DNA from: [Clostridium] symbiosum
Lineage (GTDB): Bacteria; Bacillota; Clostridia; Lachnospirales; Lachnospiraceae
Direction of reading: 5' to 3'
DNA length: 64,000 bases
Assembly: GCA_036419695.1 (NCBI GenBank)
Contig: CP143946.1
Span: forward strand, 1,572,001-1,636,000
In this document: positions 16,635-26,435 of the stretch, piece after piece
How the letters are laid out: each line of letters begins with the position of its first letter
How positions within the stretch are numbered: position 1 is the stretch's first letter
Made by a program: the position numbers and the translations under genes
The notes under the pieces: generated by a model
Seen by the model: only the letters and a program-made list of their open reading frames with translations
What the model was told of the DNA's origin: nothing
The model's database searches: none

Positions 16635-19600
16635 ATGAGATGGGCAGACGAAAGGAAACATTTCAAATACTTATTCGGTAAAACCGGAAAGAAATTTGTA
16701 GTCTGGCTGCTGGTATTCAGCATGCTCCTGACTACAATGAATTTTAATACAATGCTGTCCTATGCGGGCAAAACAGAATTCAAAGTAAAAATAGGAGATT
16801 CCGTGCATGCAGTATTGATGGAAGATGGGACGCTTCAGCTGAAGGGAACGGGAGATACCTATGATTATACGGAGGAGACGGCTCCTTTTTTAGAACATGT
16901 GGATGATATTTTTAAGATAGAAATAGAGGAGGGAATTACCTCCGTCGGCGATTATCTGTTTTTTGGCTGCGCCAATTTATCAGGAACCTTAATCCTCCCG
17001 GATCAATTGGTGCGGATTGGTGACTTCGCATTTTCCGGAGAATCGGAGGAAGACGCGCCTAAATTTACAAATATTATCAATGAGTTTACCAGTGCTGAAA
17101 TAGTAAGGCAGCTTACGGAGGAGGAGCTGGAGGAATTAGAAGAGCTGGAAGAGTTAGAAGAAATGGAGGAGCTGGAAGAAGAGGAAGAACTGGCACCGGA
17201 TGAATCGGAAGCATCGGAGGGGAACGAAACGCCGGGGGAGATGGGCACGAAAGAAGAGGAAACCGGTGAACCCGGGACGCCCGGTGAATCGGGGGAAACA
17301 TCAGGACAGGAAAACCCGGAGGAAACAGAAAAACCAGAGGAAACAGAAAAACCAAAGGAAACAGAAAAACCAAAGGAAACAGAAAAGCCGGGAGAGACTC
17401 AGAATTCGGGTACAGGAAATAAGCCGGGAGAAACGCAGAATCCGGAAAAATCAAATAAGCCGGAAGAAACCCAGAATCCAGGTGAAGTGGAACAACCGGA
17501 AAATGCAGACAAACCGGGAACAACAGAGAAGCCCGGAGGAATCCAGGATTCGGAAACAACGGGAAATCCGGAAGAAACTGGAAAACCGGGAATATCGGAA
17601 AAGCCGGAAGAGCCCCAGAATCCGGGAACGGCAGTAAAACCGGAAAAACCGGAAGAAACGGAAAAGCCGGGAACAACGGAAAAACCGGAAGAAACGGAAC
17701 ATACGGGAACATCGGATGAATCGGTAAAATCAGACAAAACGGAACAGGCAGACAACCCTGGCATATCAGATAAAATGGAGTCAACGCAAAAACCGGAGAA
17801 ACCGGAAGCCGGAGAGAAGCCGGAAGCTTCAGGCAGCAGCGATAAAAACGGCACGTCAGGCAGCGGCGGAGAAGCCGAGACGGAAAAAACGTATACGGAT
17901 ATTGTCAGGCTGTCTCCATACAGTAAAGGCGAGCGAGAGCCAAGGCCGGAGATTGTGAGCCACATGGTTCCCCGTGTAATGTCTCAGCCTGCAGATACAG
18001 GAGATTTAAAAAAAGAAAAAGCAGCTTCAGCCTCAGACGCAGAAAAAAGCTCCGGCCGTCCACAGAAAAAAGCGACTGATTCGAATGCCCGGCTGGATAA
18101 AAAAGCGAGCGGTTCGGACGCACTGGAAGAGGGGAAGATTGAAATAATAGAAGAGCAGATAATTGGAGAGGAAGTTTTCTATAACGGCCGTTCCGGTTTA
18201 TTCTGGTGTTCGGAAATGAATGAGAGCTTCTCCGACGCGGCGCAGGAGGCCGGTTACGATCGGGCGGATTGGGTGGTAACCCTGGCACTTGATCCTGGCG
18301 ACAGTACAGAAAATGAGACTCTCTCCGGCCGTATACCGGTTGCAGAGGGAATGCTTGAAGCGCCCCAGCTTCCGGAAACATGGAAAGCTCCGGAGGGGGA
18401 TGAGATTGTCAGCTATCATTTTGACGGCTGGCTGACACCGGAGGATGAAGTACTGGAGCCCGGAGGAGAGCTGGAGATAGAAGAGGACGGCGGGGAAGCC
18501 GTGCTGACCGCCGTATGGGCTGCCGATGTGGCCGACGTAATCCTGGAGGGACCTGTAATCCAAACTGGTGAAACGGATACCCGCATTTACTCGATTAAAA
18601 CCCTCAGTACAAAAAAATATGCAGTCAGTTACCAATGGTATTACAGCGAGGATTATGACGCCACACAGCCGGAACTGGCAGAATGGATGGCCGTTGAAAA
18701 CGCTACAGAGGCCTCATACGCGCGTAAAATGCAGCCGGGGGATGATATCTTATATTTCCGCTGCGGTGTTACAATGATTCCCAAAACCAGTTTTTTCCGC
18801 TCACTGCGCACATCCGGAAACAGTGCCCAGCCTTCAATCGAGCAGTACTCCGAACCGAGAGCCGGTGAAAGCAGCTTAATCAGCATTACCTATTATCCAA
18901 ATAAGGCCGCAGACGAGACGGCGGAATACGCAGTTACCCAGACAATTGCGGGTGCTGAGGGTGCCATTCTCTACCCGTCCCAGGCAGGGAAATTCAAAAC
19001 GGAGGGAAAGACGATTGATTTTAATGCTCCTGAGGGGCTGGCGTTTAAAACATGGAATACCCGGGCGGACGGTAATGGTACCAATTATGACCCGGGAACG
19101 GTACCGCTGCAATCCCTGACACTATATGCGGTTTGGCAGGCTAAATCAGAATATATGAAGGCCGGAATATATAATACTGGTGATGACATAACGAACGGTA
19201 CTGCAGAAGCGCTTCTTACGGAAGAAGGAGCCGCCCTGACGAACTGGAGATTTGCAGACAGTAAAATATTAAATATCAGCGTGGATTTGAAGAATATAAT
19301 TGATAAGAGAAATTTGAAAGTACGGATAGAAATGCCGCTTGGAATGATTTTTGCCAAAGACGGTTATCCCACGGCAGCGGGAGCGGGCAGCTTTACGGAG
19401 TATCATTTTTCCCCATTACAGAAGGAGGACTTCCCGACCAATTTTAAACCGGAAGTACCTGAAGAAGTGGGAGGAATCTTAAACTATACATTGAGCCCAA
19501 CCGCCGAAATAGTAAGCCTTGCCATCGGCGTTAAATACGATGAGCAATTATGGAACAAACAGGGTGGGGAGGATATCAGTGTGACGGGAGAGTTCCCTCC

Positions 19601-22600
19601 GATCCAGGTAACTCTGCAGCAGAATGGAGAAATAATTGAGAAAAAAGCGCTTGCTAAAATTGCGGTGCCTAAACGGGGCACAGGTGCAGATAAAGAAAAG
19701 GGGAGGGAATATTACGGATACTGGAAGGATTCAACACTGGTAAAGGAGGTTCTGTGTGGGGTAAAAAATCAGCAGATGGGCAGTAACAATGTCTATATAG
19801 CCAGACTGAACGAATTAAACTCAACGCCGAATATATTCTGGAAAAATATAAGGATTGTTCAGAAGAAACCGTATTATAATAAAGATGGAAAGACAATCTA
19901 TGCAAAAGATGTATCTCTTACGGTTACGAATGCAGGTGGCGGAAATAAAAAGTTCCAGTCAGACGAAGCAAGCGAATTGGTAGAAGGAAACCTTCCGAAT
20001 TTTGTCTCTAAATTTTCGGGGCCAATGTTTTATCTGACATGTACTTTTCCTGAGACAGATTTTCCAAGCGGAACTATGATTATTTACCCGCCTCCGGAGA
20101 TCTGGGTACAAGGGTATTATGGAAGTGAATATAAGTATGAATATACAAAACTGTCTCAGGAAAAAACGATCCTTATAACAAGGGATCCTCATATCAAAAT
20201 TGGCAATGCATCGAATAGTGATTCAAACCGATATGTACCTTTTGACGCTGAACCTGGGATTGTTTACCCTCTGGCCGATTTCCGGGTGGAAAATGTGGGC
20301 CCGGTAGAATCAGGGATCCAAAAAATGGAATTCCGTTTTTCAAAGCCTGAGAATTCTTCCTCTGAGAGCTCTTTAGCAATCGGAATTACGACGGTAAGAC
20401 TTCCTCTTCCCGTCAAGGGAACGAATGAAGAAGCTCAGATAACGGTTCACAGCACATACATGGATAAAAATGGGCAATCTGTAACGGATCTTTCCGATGA
20501 AACACTCAACCGGATCGTCAGCAGACCAGATAAGAGCAGCAGCCCGGGATTGATCTTCTCCAGAACAGAGGAGGCGGTGAATAAGGGGTATTATTTTGAG
20601 AGTATTACCTATGAAACAAAAATTCCGGCCAATACCATTCTTTATAACGACAGTTCTCCGTGGACATCGGGAGGAGTAGTATACGGAATGCCGATTGAGA
20701 AGAGAAAGGAAGGGGGTAAAAGAGATGCCATAAGCATCAAAATGGCAATAACAGATATACCAACTGCTGGAACCGGCAACGGGACAGAAAACGATTCCGG
20801 AATAAAAACAAATAGCGGTACAGACACTGGCGCAGGAACAGGGGAAAAAGCTGCGGTGAATACTGAAATAGAATCCAGGGTGACGGTGAAACAGCTTGGA
20901 GCCACCCTCAACCCCGGTGCCGATTCCAGAGAAGTGGTAAAGACGACAATGATGATTGTCAATGGAATAAATAATCAATATCCGAAGGCGCTCCCGGAGG
21001 GAACCTCGGTTGCGGCAGGCGGCACAATTACGGTTAATGCAACGCTGGAGGTAAGCAGTTACCCTTATTATAATACGCTATACGTTAAGAATCCTGTTTT
21101 TTATATCAGGCTGCCGGAGAATGAACTGGAGCTTGTAAAGGAATCCGTTAAGGTTGGCCGTAAAAATGCACATCTGATTGTACAGAATGCTTTGACGACC
21201 GAACCCGGATATAAACTGTACCCGATCACATTCAAAGAGGAGGGTGATAATGGCGGCGCTCCTCTGGGATATTACAGCGAAGGGCTGGGGGCAATAGCGG
21301 AAGGTAATTATCTTACACTTACTTTTAAACTTCAGACTTCCAATAAACTGCTTGTCTCAAAACCCTATGATCTGAAAGACATCGTATGCGCCGGAGCCAG
21401 CGGAATTGAAACAGAAGCGACTTCGGGCCAGGTTGCCCATGCATGGAATCACGCCCTGAAAGAAGCGGATAATTACAGTGCAGGTACAGCCAGGGTCAGT
21501 TACAGTTCCAGTGCTCCAGACCGTATCTTTACCGTAACCGCAGGAACTCCCATGGTTCCGTTTGAGGCAGCCCTGAAAGAGGAAGGAAAGACGGACTTCG
21601 CATATGAACCGTCGATCGATTTAATGGATAAAACGGGAGAACTCAAATACAAAATATCGTTTAACAACAGTCTGGGCGGTACAATAGACGGCAGCAAATT
21701 TTATTATCTGATTCCGATTCTGAAACGTGATGAGCCGCTGCATGAACATATGTACGATAAGAAGGAAGACGGAACACATAATGAACCTCCGTTTACCCTT
21801 GAGTTGACGGGGCCTTTGCAATTGACCGGCAGCGCGGCGGAACTCCTGGAAGTAAGATACTGTTATAATAACATACCCGAAGGGCGTACGAATGATGATT
21901 TCCAATATTATAGTAATGGCAAGGCGGACTTTAGCAGAGGGGAGGGGGGAACAGAATACGCGGAATTTATATCGGCCGACGAGGTGACAGCCGATAAGAA
22001 ATGGGCCGATGTGGGAGCCGTTAAAATTGTCTGCAGAGACCAGAAAACGGGAATTCCGGACGGTAAAAAATGTTCAATGGAACTTCCACTCAAATATGAT
22101 ATGACGAATATCACTCCCGGCCTGTCTTATTCCTGGGCGTCATGCGGCATGGAGCTTTATACGAAAGGTTCCGCAGCTTCGGAGGCTCACGAGACGACAA
22201 ATATGGTAACGGTTCGGATCCATCCGAAAGAGCAAAAGACGGATCTTGTGTTGACGGCGGTAAAGGATGATTATATTAAACGTGATGAGGTGCGGATGGC
22301 GGAAATTAAGATACCGGCATACCAAATTGCAGCGTCGGGAAACAGAAAACTGAAAGTAAAATCGGTCACTGTTAAGGGAGAACATGGGGTAGAGCTGGTT
22401 AAGCAGAATGAAATTGAACAGCATAGAGGTAATTCCGGATATGAAAAAAAGTTCAGTCTGTCGGCTCAGCTGGATCCGCCCGTGAACAATTCAACCGCGG
22501 ATCAGGTTCATGATTTACTGGCGTCACCGGATCCCAAGCCGGAGCTGGGTGAAATCAAAACGGAGGAATGCTCCGTGGTTCGATTTACGCTGGACAATGT

Positions 22601-24020
22601 AAACGCACTTGAAACTTTGACTCCCGCAGGTGAAGTGGAGGTGGTTCTGGGGATTGGGGATGATATTACAATTACCTCCAATATTACAATTAACACGGTC
22701 GGTACGCAGATGGAACCGGATAGAGATATACAGACAAAGAGTATGATGGGAAAACAGTTTAAGGATTTTATGGCTCAGACGGATCTGCCGGACAACAACC
22801 TCATTACGGCCGAAAGCGCAATAAGTATTCAGTATGATATCCAAAACTACGTGAGCAGCAACTATGGTATGCCTTATATCCGGGGCAATTTCCCGGAGGG
22901 GATTTCTGTAATTCTGGCCGAGGTGACGGATCGGGAAAAACCGGAATATTTCTATTATTACTGCACCGGCAACGAAACAGAAATTTTATTGGATTCATTT
23001 AAGGTGATGGGAACTGGTGAATCTGTAAATCTTACTGAAAAAGAGAGTTTGAAGCATAAGTTGATCTTTATTCTGGATTATTCCCAGGCTTTTGTAGAGG
23101 TCAGCAGCAATATTGAGCAGTCACTCACTCTTGTTTTCCCGGCTAAACCGGGGATGGACAGCAGCGCAGACGGAGGAGCAGGCGCGGCTGCAGATTGTGA
23201 GAAGGCGGTGAAATGGCAGCTTTCTCCCCGAAGAAACATCGTTCTGAAGGCCGACGTAAGCAGTTCTTCGGACGAAAAGGTAACGATATCCGGTAATGTG
23301 GCCGTTTCCAAGCTGGACGGTAACGACACCTACCATAGTAAAAGCTCACTGACCTTGGCGTTCCGCCTCTATCAAAAGGACGGCAGTTCAGAAGTACCAT
23401 ATTCCTATCCGGCAGCCACGAAAGTGACGGCTGAGGTAAACGGGAAAACGACGGAATATGGAACCCAGTCAAACCTTTGCCGCGTTTCCCTCGGCGATAT
23501 ACAGGTGGGAACCCGTGACTACAAAGTAACATTTGACAATACGGACTGGAGTTTGCCCGAGGGAACCTACATACTGAAGATCCAGCTTTATTCGTCCCAG
23601 ACGGAAAATTACATTCCGCCCGATCAGGCGGCCGCAACGCAGGACATAGAAATTATGGTTGCTTCGCCGGCTTCTTATGGAATGAAGATTAAAAATTCCG
23701 ACGCGGCCTCCCATCTTGTGAAACCGGGAGAGAGTAAAAAACTGGAGCTTTCCTATCAGGCAGGAACCAGTGTCCCGGAGTTTTCCGCAGAATTATATCA
23801 AAAGGACAGCAGCGGTTCTTATCTGAAAATATCATCGGCAGGTTTGGCCCTGGAGAAGGATGATGGGAAAAAGATCGTTATACTAACGGTTCCAATTGCA
23901 AATGAGGCAAAGGAATACGATACATACCGCGTATTAATAAAGATGAAAGCGGACAAAAAAGTCATAGAATTGCCGCACAATCTCGTTGTATATACGGAAC
24001 CGGGTGACATGGAAGGATAG
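16635..24020 (+). CDS. giant secreted surface protein with LRR, Pro/Glu/Lys repeats and InlB B-type repeats
   Basis: A 2461-residue exported protein. A basic start and hydrophobic core (about 20-45) form a signal peptide. One BspA-like LRR unit follows (about 75-150, ITSVGDYLFFGCANLSG), then a Glu-rich run (about 155-190). About residues 205-400 hold degenerate repeats of the types ETEKPE and NPGETQNP, a stiff stalk-like segment. Two InlB B-type modules follow (about 540-640, YHFDGWLTPEDE; about 750-835, FKTWNTRADGNGTNYDPGT). About 1600 beta-rich residues of unknown fold complete it. There is no LPXTG signal, C-terminal membrane segment or cell-wall-binding repeat, so retention probably depends on partners, perhaps the fibre proteins upstream. 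It is the last gene of the operon and the largest in the window. Confidence 0.85.
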   Translation: MRWADERKHFKYLFGKTGKKFVVWLLVFSMLLTTMNFNTMLSYAGKTEFKVKIGDSVHAVLMEDGTLQLKGTGDTYDYTEETAPFLEHVDDIFKIEIEEGITSVGDYLFFGCANLSGTLILPDQLVRIGDFAFSGESEEDAPKFTNIINEFTSAEIVRQLTEEELEELEELEELEEMEELEEEEELAPDESEASEGNETPGEMGTKEEETGEPGTPGESGETSGQENPEETEKPEETEKPKETEKPKETEKPGETQNSGTGNKPGETQNPEKSNKPEETQNPGEVEQPENADKPGTTEKPGGIQDSETTGNPEETGKPGISEKPEEPQNPGTAVKPEKPEETEKPGTTEKPEETEHTGTSDESVKSDKTEQADNPGISDKMESTQKPEKPEAGEKPEASGSSDKNGTSGSGGEAETEKTYTDIVRLSPYSKGEREPRPEIVSHMVPRVMSQPADTGDLKKEKAASASDAEKSSGRPQKKATDSNARLDKKASGSDALEEGKIEIIEEQIIGEEVFYNGRSGLFWCSEMNESFSDAAQEAGYDRADWVVTLALDPGDSTENETLSGRIPVAEGMLEAPQLPETWKAPEGDEIVSYHFDGWLTPEDEVLEPGGELEIEEDGGEAVLTAVWAADVADVILEGPVIQTGETDTRIYSIKTLSTKKYAVSYQWYYSEDYDATQPELAEWMAVENATEASYARKMQPGDDILYFRCGVTMIPKTSFFRSLRTSGNSAQPSIEQYSEPRAGESSLISITYYPNKAADETAEYAVTQTIAGAEGAILYPSQAGKFKTEGKTIDFNAPEGLAFKTWNTRADGNGTNYDPGTVPLQSLTLYAVWQAKSEYMKAGIYNTGDDITNGTAEALLTEEGAALTNWRFADSKILNISVDLKNIIDKRNLKVRIEMPLGMIFAKDGYPTAAGAGSFTEYHFSPLQKEDFPTNFKPEVPEEVGGILNYTLSPTAEIVSLAIGVKYDEQLWNKQGGEDISVTGEFPPIQVTLQQNGEIIEKKALAKIAVPKRGTGADKEKGREYYGYWKDSTLVKEVLCGVKNQQMGSNNVYIARLNELNSTPNIFWKNIRIVQKKPYYNKDGKTIYAKDVSLTVTNAGGGNKKFQSDEASELVEGNLPNFVSKFSGPMFYLTCTFPETDFPSGTMIIYPPPEIWVQGYYGSEYKYEYTKLSQEKTILITRDPHIKIGNASNSDSNRYVPFDAEPGIVYPLADFRVENVGPVESGIQKMEFRFSKPENSSSESSLAIGITTVRLPLPVKGTNEEAQITVHSTYMDKNGQSVTDLSDETLNRIVSRPDKSSSPGLIFSRTEEAVNKGYYFESITYETKIPANTILYNDSSPWTSGGVVYGMPIEKRKEGGKRDAISIKMAITDIPTAGTGNGTENDSGIKTNSGTDTGAGTGEKAAVNTEIESRVTVKQLGATLNPGADSREVVKTTMMIVNGINNQYPKALPEGTSVAAGGTITVNATLEVSSYPYYNTLYVKNPVFYIRLPENELELVKESVKVGRKNAHLIVQNALTTEPGYKLYPITFKEEGDNGGAPLGYYSEGLGAIAEGNYLTLTFKLQTSNKLLVSKPYDLKDIVCAGASGIETEATSGQVAHAWNHALKEADNYSAGTARVSYSSSAPDRIFTVTAGTPMVPFEAALKEEGKTDFAYEPSIDLMDKTGELKYKISFNNSLGGTIDGSKFYYLIPILKRDEPLHEHMYDKKEDGTHNEPPFTLELTGPLQLTGSAAELLEVRYCYNNIPEGRTNDDFQYYSNGKADFSRGEGGTEYAEFISADEVTADKKWADVGAVKIVCRDQKTGIPDGKKCSMELPLKYDMTNITPGLSYSWASCGMELYTKGSAASEAHETTNMVTVRIHPKEQKTDLVLTAVKDDYIKRDEVRMAEIKIPAYQIAASGNRKLKVKSVTVKGEHGVELVKQNEIEQHRGNSGYEKKFSLSAQLDPPVNNSTADQVHDLLASPDPKPELGEIKTEECSVVRFTLDNVNALETLTPAGEVEVVLGIGDDITITSNITINTVGTQMEPDRDIQTKSMMGKQFKDFMAQTDLPDNNLITAESAISIQYDIQNYVSSNYGMPYIRGNFPEGISVILAEVTDREKPEYFYYYCTGNETEILLDSFKVMGTGESVNLTEKESLKHKLIFILDYSQAFVEVSSNIEQSLTLVFPAKPGMDSSADGGAGAAADCEKAVKWQLSPRRNIVLKADVSSSSDEKVTISGNVAVSKLDGNDTYHSKSSLTLAFRLYQKDGSSEVPYSYPAATKVTAEVNGKTTEYGTQSNLCRVSLGDIQVGTRDYKVTFDNTDWSLPEGTYILKIQLYSSQTENYIPPDQAAATQDIEIMVASPASYGMKIKNSDAASHLVKPGESKKLELSYQAGTSVPEFSAELYQKDSSGSYLKISSAGLALEKDDGKKIVILTVPIANEAKEYDTYRVLIKMKADKKVIELPHNLVVYTEPGDMEG

Positions 24021-24050
24021 AGAAAAGCTGCAAAACAGTAAAGGCAGTTA

Positions 24051-24088
24051 AAAAGGGTGTTCGGAATATAATTCCGGCCGCCCTTTTT
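24051..24088 (+). terminator. terminator of the surface operon
   Basis: AAAAGGG...CGGAAT pairs with ATTCCG...CCCTTTTT with small internal mismatches and a T-tract; it follows the giant gene by 30 bp. Confidence 0.7.
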
Positions 24089-24180
24089 CATTGCCTGGAA
24101 ATGGGAAGAGCCGGCATGGCATATTTTATGTTGCTTTCGCAATGACAAAAAAACAGGGAATCGTCAGATACCAATATCTG

Positions 24181-24189
24181 TGATATAAT
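24181..24189 (+). promoter_or_regulatory. extended -10 promoter of the second helicase
   Basis: TGATATAAT with the hexamer at 24184-24189. No clear -35 is visible, as usual for extended -10 promoters. Confidence 0.5.
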
Positions 24190-24217
24190 CAATTAACGGG
24201 CCGTATGAACAGCCTGG

Positions 24218-24256
24218 ATGCAGAGGAACTTTGCAGTTCTCTGCATTTATTTTTTC
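24218..24256 (+). terminator. leader terminator (attenuator) before the DbpA-like helicase
   Basis: ATGCAGAGGAACT (24218-24230) pairs with AGTTCTCTGCAT (24235-24246) around loop TTGC, followed by TTATTTTTTC. It lies between the promoter and the helicase start (24272), so it should stop transcription unless relieved. Confidence 0.7.
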
Positions 24257-24271
24257 ATAAGGAAGAGGCAG

Positions 24272-25732
24272 ATGAATAAACAGGAAAATAATCATTTTAA
24301 TAATTACGAATTATCCGATACAATCCTAAGCGCACTGAAAGTGCTGGGCTATCAGACACCGACCAAGATACAGAAGTCGGTCATACCGGTTATGTTGTTG
24401 GGCGCCAATGTATTAGCCAAGGCACCCACCGGGAGCGGGAAAACGGCGGCGTTTGCAATTCCGGTCTGTGAGAATGTGGTCTGGGAGGAGAACCTCCCCC
24501 AGGTTTTAATTCTGGAACCCACCAGGGAGCTGACGGAACAGGTGAGAGATGAAGTCTTTTTTATCGGCAGGCTGAAGCGGTTAAAGGTTGCGGCCGTATA
24601 CGGTGGTTTTCCCATTGATAAGCAGATTCAGACCTTGAAACAGAAGTCTCATATCATAGTGGGGACGCCGGGGCGCGTCATGGATCATCTCCGTCGCGAA
24701 ACTTTAAAGCTCGGCCAGGTGAAATGGGTTGTAATCGACGAGGCGGATTTAATGCTGGATATGGGGTTTGCCGACGAGGTAAAGGAAATTTTGGCAGAAG
24801 TCCCGGAACAAGCGGGAATTTCTCTTTTTTCCGCCACACTGAAGCCGGAGATCTGCCGGTTGACGGAAGGATTCATGCAGGAGGCCGTCACCGTGACATG
24901 TGATGCGCAGCAGGAGGAGGAACCTGCCATCGAGCAGAAGTTTTATGAAACGGAACCGGACGGCAAATACGATACCTTCATCAGGGCGCTGAAGCTGGAG
25001 AATCCGGAGAGCGCCATCATCTTTTGCGGGACAAGGGAGATGGTAAATGTCCTGTTCCAGAAATTGAGGCGGAACCGGATTTTCTGCGGGATGCTGCACG
25101 GCGATATGGAGCAGAAGGAACGTTTGAAAACCGTCAATGCGTTTCGGAGAGGCGGTTTCCGCTTTTTGATTGCGACTGATGTGGCAGCCAGGGGCATTGA
25201 TTTCAAGGACATTACCCATGTATTCAATTATGACTTTCCGACCGGAAGGGAAACCTATGTCCATCGGATTGGACGTACCGGCAGAAACAAAAAAACAGGG
25301 ACGGCGGTAAGTCTTGTCTGCGAAGAGGATCGCCGGATGCTCAGGATGGTGGAAGAATTCACCGGCTGGACTTTTGAGATTGGAAAATGCCCGGAAGTGG
25401 AACAGGCGGCTGAGAAACAATTCTGGACAAGCCAGCGAGCCAAAACGGAATTAAAAACGCAGAGCGGCAGCGGGTTTACCAAAGAAATTATGAGACTGTC
25501 CATCGGCGGAGGCCGGAAATCAAAAATCAGGGCCAATGATATCGTCGCCACCATCTGCAGTATAGAGGGGGTGGAAGTGACGGATATCGGAATCATCGAT
25601 ATCAGGGACAGCTTAAGCTATGTGGAAATCTTAAACCGGAAAGGCGCTCTTGTGCTGGAAGCTTTACAGCGCAAAACCTTAAAGGGAAAGGTGAGAAAGG
25701 TGAAAAGCGTCAGGGCTCCGGGGATGCTTTAA
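24272..25732 (+). CDS. dbpA: DbpA-like DEAD-box RNA helicase
   Basis: A 486-residue ATP-dependent RNA helicase with APTGSGKT, PTREL, TPGR, the DEAD variant DEAD (VIDEADLMLD), SAT, ARGID and HRIGRTGR in order. The C-terminal 80 residues (SIGGGRKSKIRANDIVATIC through VRKVKSVRAP) form a DbpA-type RNA-binding domain, which in DbpA/YxiN binds hairpin 92 of 23S rRNA. The likely role is late assembly of the large ribosomal subunit. Start ATG 24272 has GGAAGAGG 3-4 nt upstream; an earlier ATG at 24218 lies inside the leader hairpin and is unlikely. The terminator in the leader suggests autoregulation or growth-dependent control. Confidence 0.88.
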   Translation: MNKQENNHFNNYELSDTILSALKVLGYQTPTKIQKSVIPVMLLGANVLAKAPTGSGKTAAFAIPVCENVVWEENLPQVLILEPTRELTEQVRDEVFFIGRLKRLKVAAVYGGFPIDKQIQTLKQKSHIIVGTPGRVMDHLRRETLKLGQVKWVVIDEADLMLDMGFADEVKEILAEVPEQAGISLFSATLKPEICRLTEGFMQEAVTVTCDAQQEEEPAIEQKFYETEPDGKYDTFIRALKLENPESAIIFCGTREMVNVLFQKLRRNRIFCGMLHGDMEQKERLKTVNAFRRGGFRFLIATDVAARGIDFKDITHVFNYDFPTGRETYVHRIGRTGRNKKTGTAVSLVCEEDRRMLRMVEEFTGWTFEIGKCPEVEQAAEKQFWTSQRAKTELKTQSGSGFTKEIMRLSIGGGRKSKIRANDIVATICSIEGVEVTDIGIIDIRDSLSYVEILNRKGALVLEALQRKTLKGKVRKVKSVRAPGML

Positions 25733-25790
25733 GGCAGGGGACGACAAATTCCATAGCGCAGACAATAAACAGAAATATAAGAGGAAAAAG

Positions 25791-26237
25791 ATGGTAGACT
25801 GGTTATACAGTAATAAAGAATGGATATTCAGCGGTATCGGAATAGCATTCATATCCGCTGTTTTTTCTTTGTGGAAAAAGAAGAAAACGGACAGAAAAAT
25901 CCCCAGATAGTCAATTACCAATTGGTAGAGTCATCATGTACATATGATTTGGTTTTGGATGACAGGAAACATCGGGTGCTTAATCTCTCTCAGGGCATAG
26001 GGGCCAATGAAGCCGAGCGGTTTCAGATAAAAATAGCAAGTTCGATAGCGGAAGTGGGAATGGGCGGGATGTTTTGTGAGCGATATCGATTTTGGAGTAG
26101 CAAAAAAGAATTATTTGAAATTAGTTGAATTGAATCAATATAAAGCGGTCAAGGATGAGCAATTCATACAGATTCTGGACAGCTATGAACAAAATAAGTC
26201 GGATTTTTTAGGTGAAGATATTAAAAGCAGAGACTAA
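25791..26237 (+). pseudogene. decayed small membrane protein gene with two compensating frameshifts
   Basis: From ATG 25791 (RBS AGAGG) the frame reads MVDWLYSNKEWIFSGIGIAF, one membrane segment, then a basic run and a stop at 25910. A downstream piece in another frame continues (NPQIVNYQLVESSCTYDLVL), and the original frame reopens for DFGVAKKNYLKLVELNQYK to 26237. The pattern, membrane anchor, basic stretch, soluble domain, is known for many small hypothetical proteins of clostridia. Two shifts in opposite senses imply decay, although the first 39 residues could still be made. Function unknown. Confidence 0.45.
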
Positions 26238-26255
26238 GTTAAAGAAATTTTGATG

Positions 26256-26300
26256 AATGAGACGGAAACCGTAGAATTGCTGGTATCCGTCTCATTTTTA
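26256..26300 (+). terminator. rho-independent terminator
   Basis: AATGAGACGGA (26256-26266) pairs exactly with TCCGTCTCATT (26286-26296), followed by Ts. Confidence 0.8.
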
Positions 26301-26349
26301 TGTGGTGGCTTGACAATCGTGCGTACCGGCCGTCCCGCTTCTCTCTGTA

Positions 26350-26376
26350 ACGTTTCAAAATAAAAATCATATTATG
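26350..26376 (+). promoter_or_regulatory. candidate sporulation (sigma-K/E-like) promoter
   Basis: AC (26350-26351), 16 bp, then CATATTATG (26368-26376). The 11-mer ATCATATTATG recurs before the collagen-like gene at 46678-46688. Sigma-K consensus is AC with CATANNNTA; the last base differs. Confidence 0.35.
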
Positions 26377-26435
26377 ATAATGTAATATATTAAATAAATC
26401 CGATATTTGCGATCTTTAATCCGGGAGGAAATTTT

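Noticed and set aside
17113..17784. Long minus-strand frames of Phe/Pro/Leu repeats
   Set aside because: They are shadows of the Pro/Glu/Lys repeat region in the giant gene.
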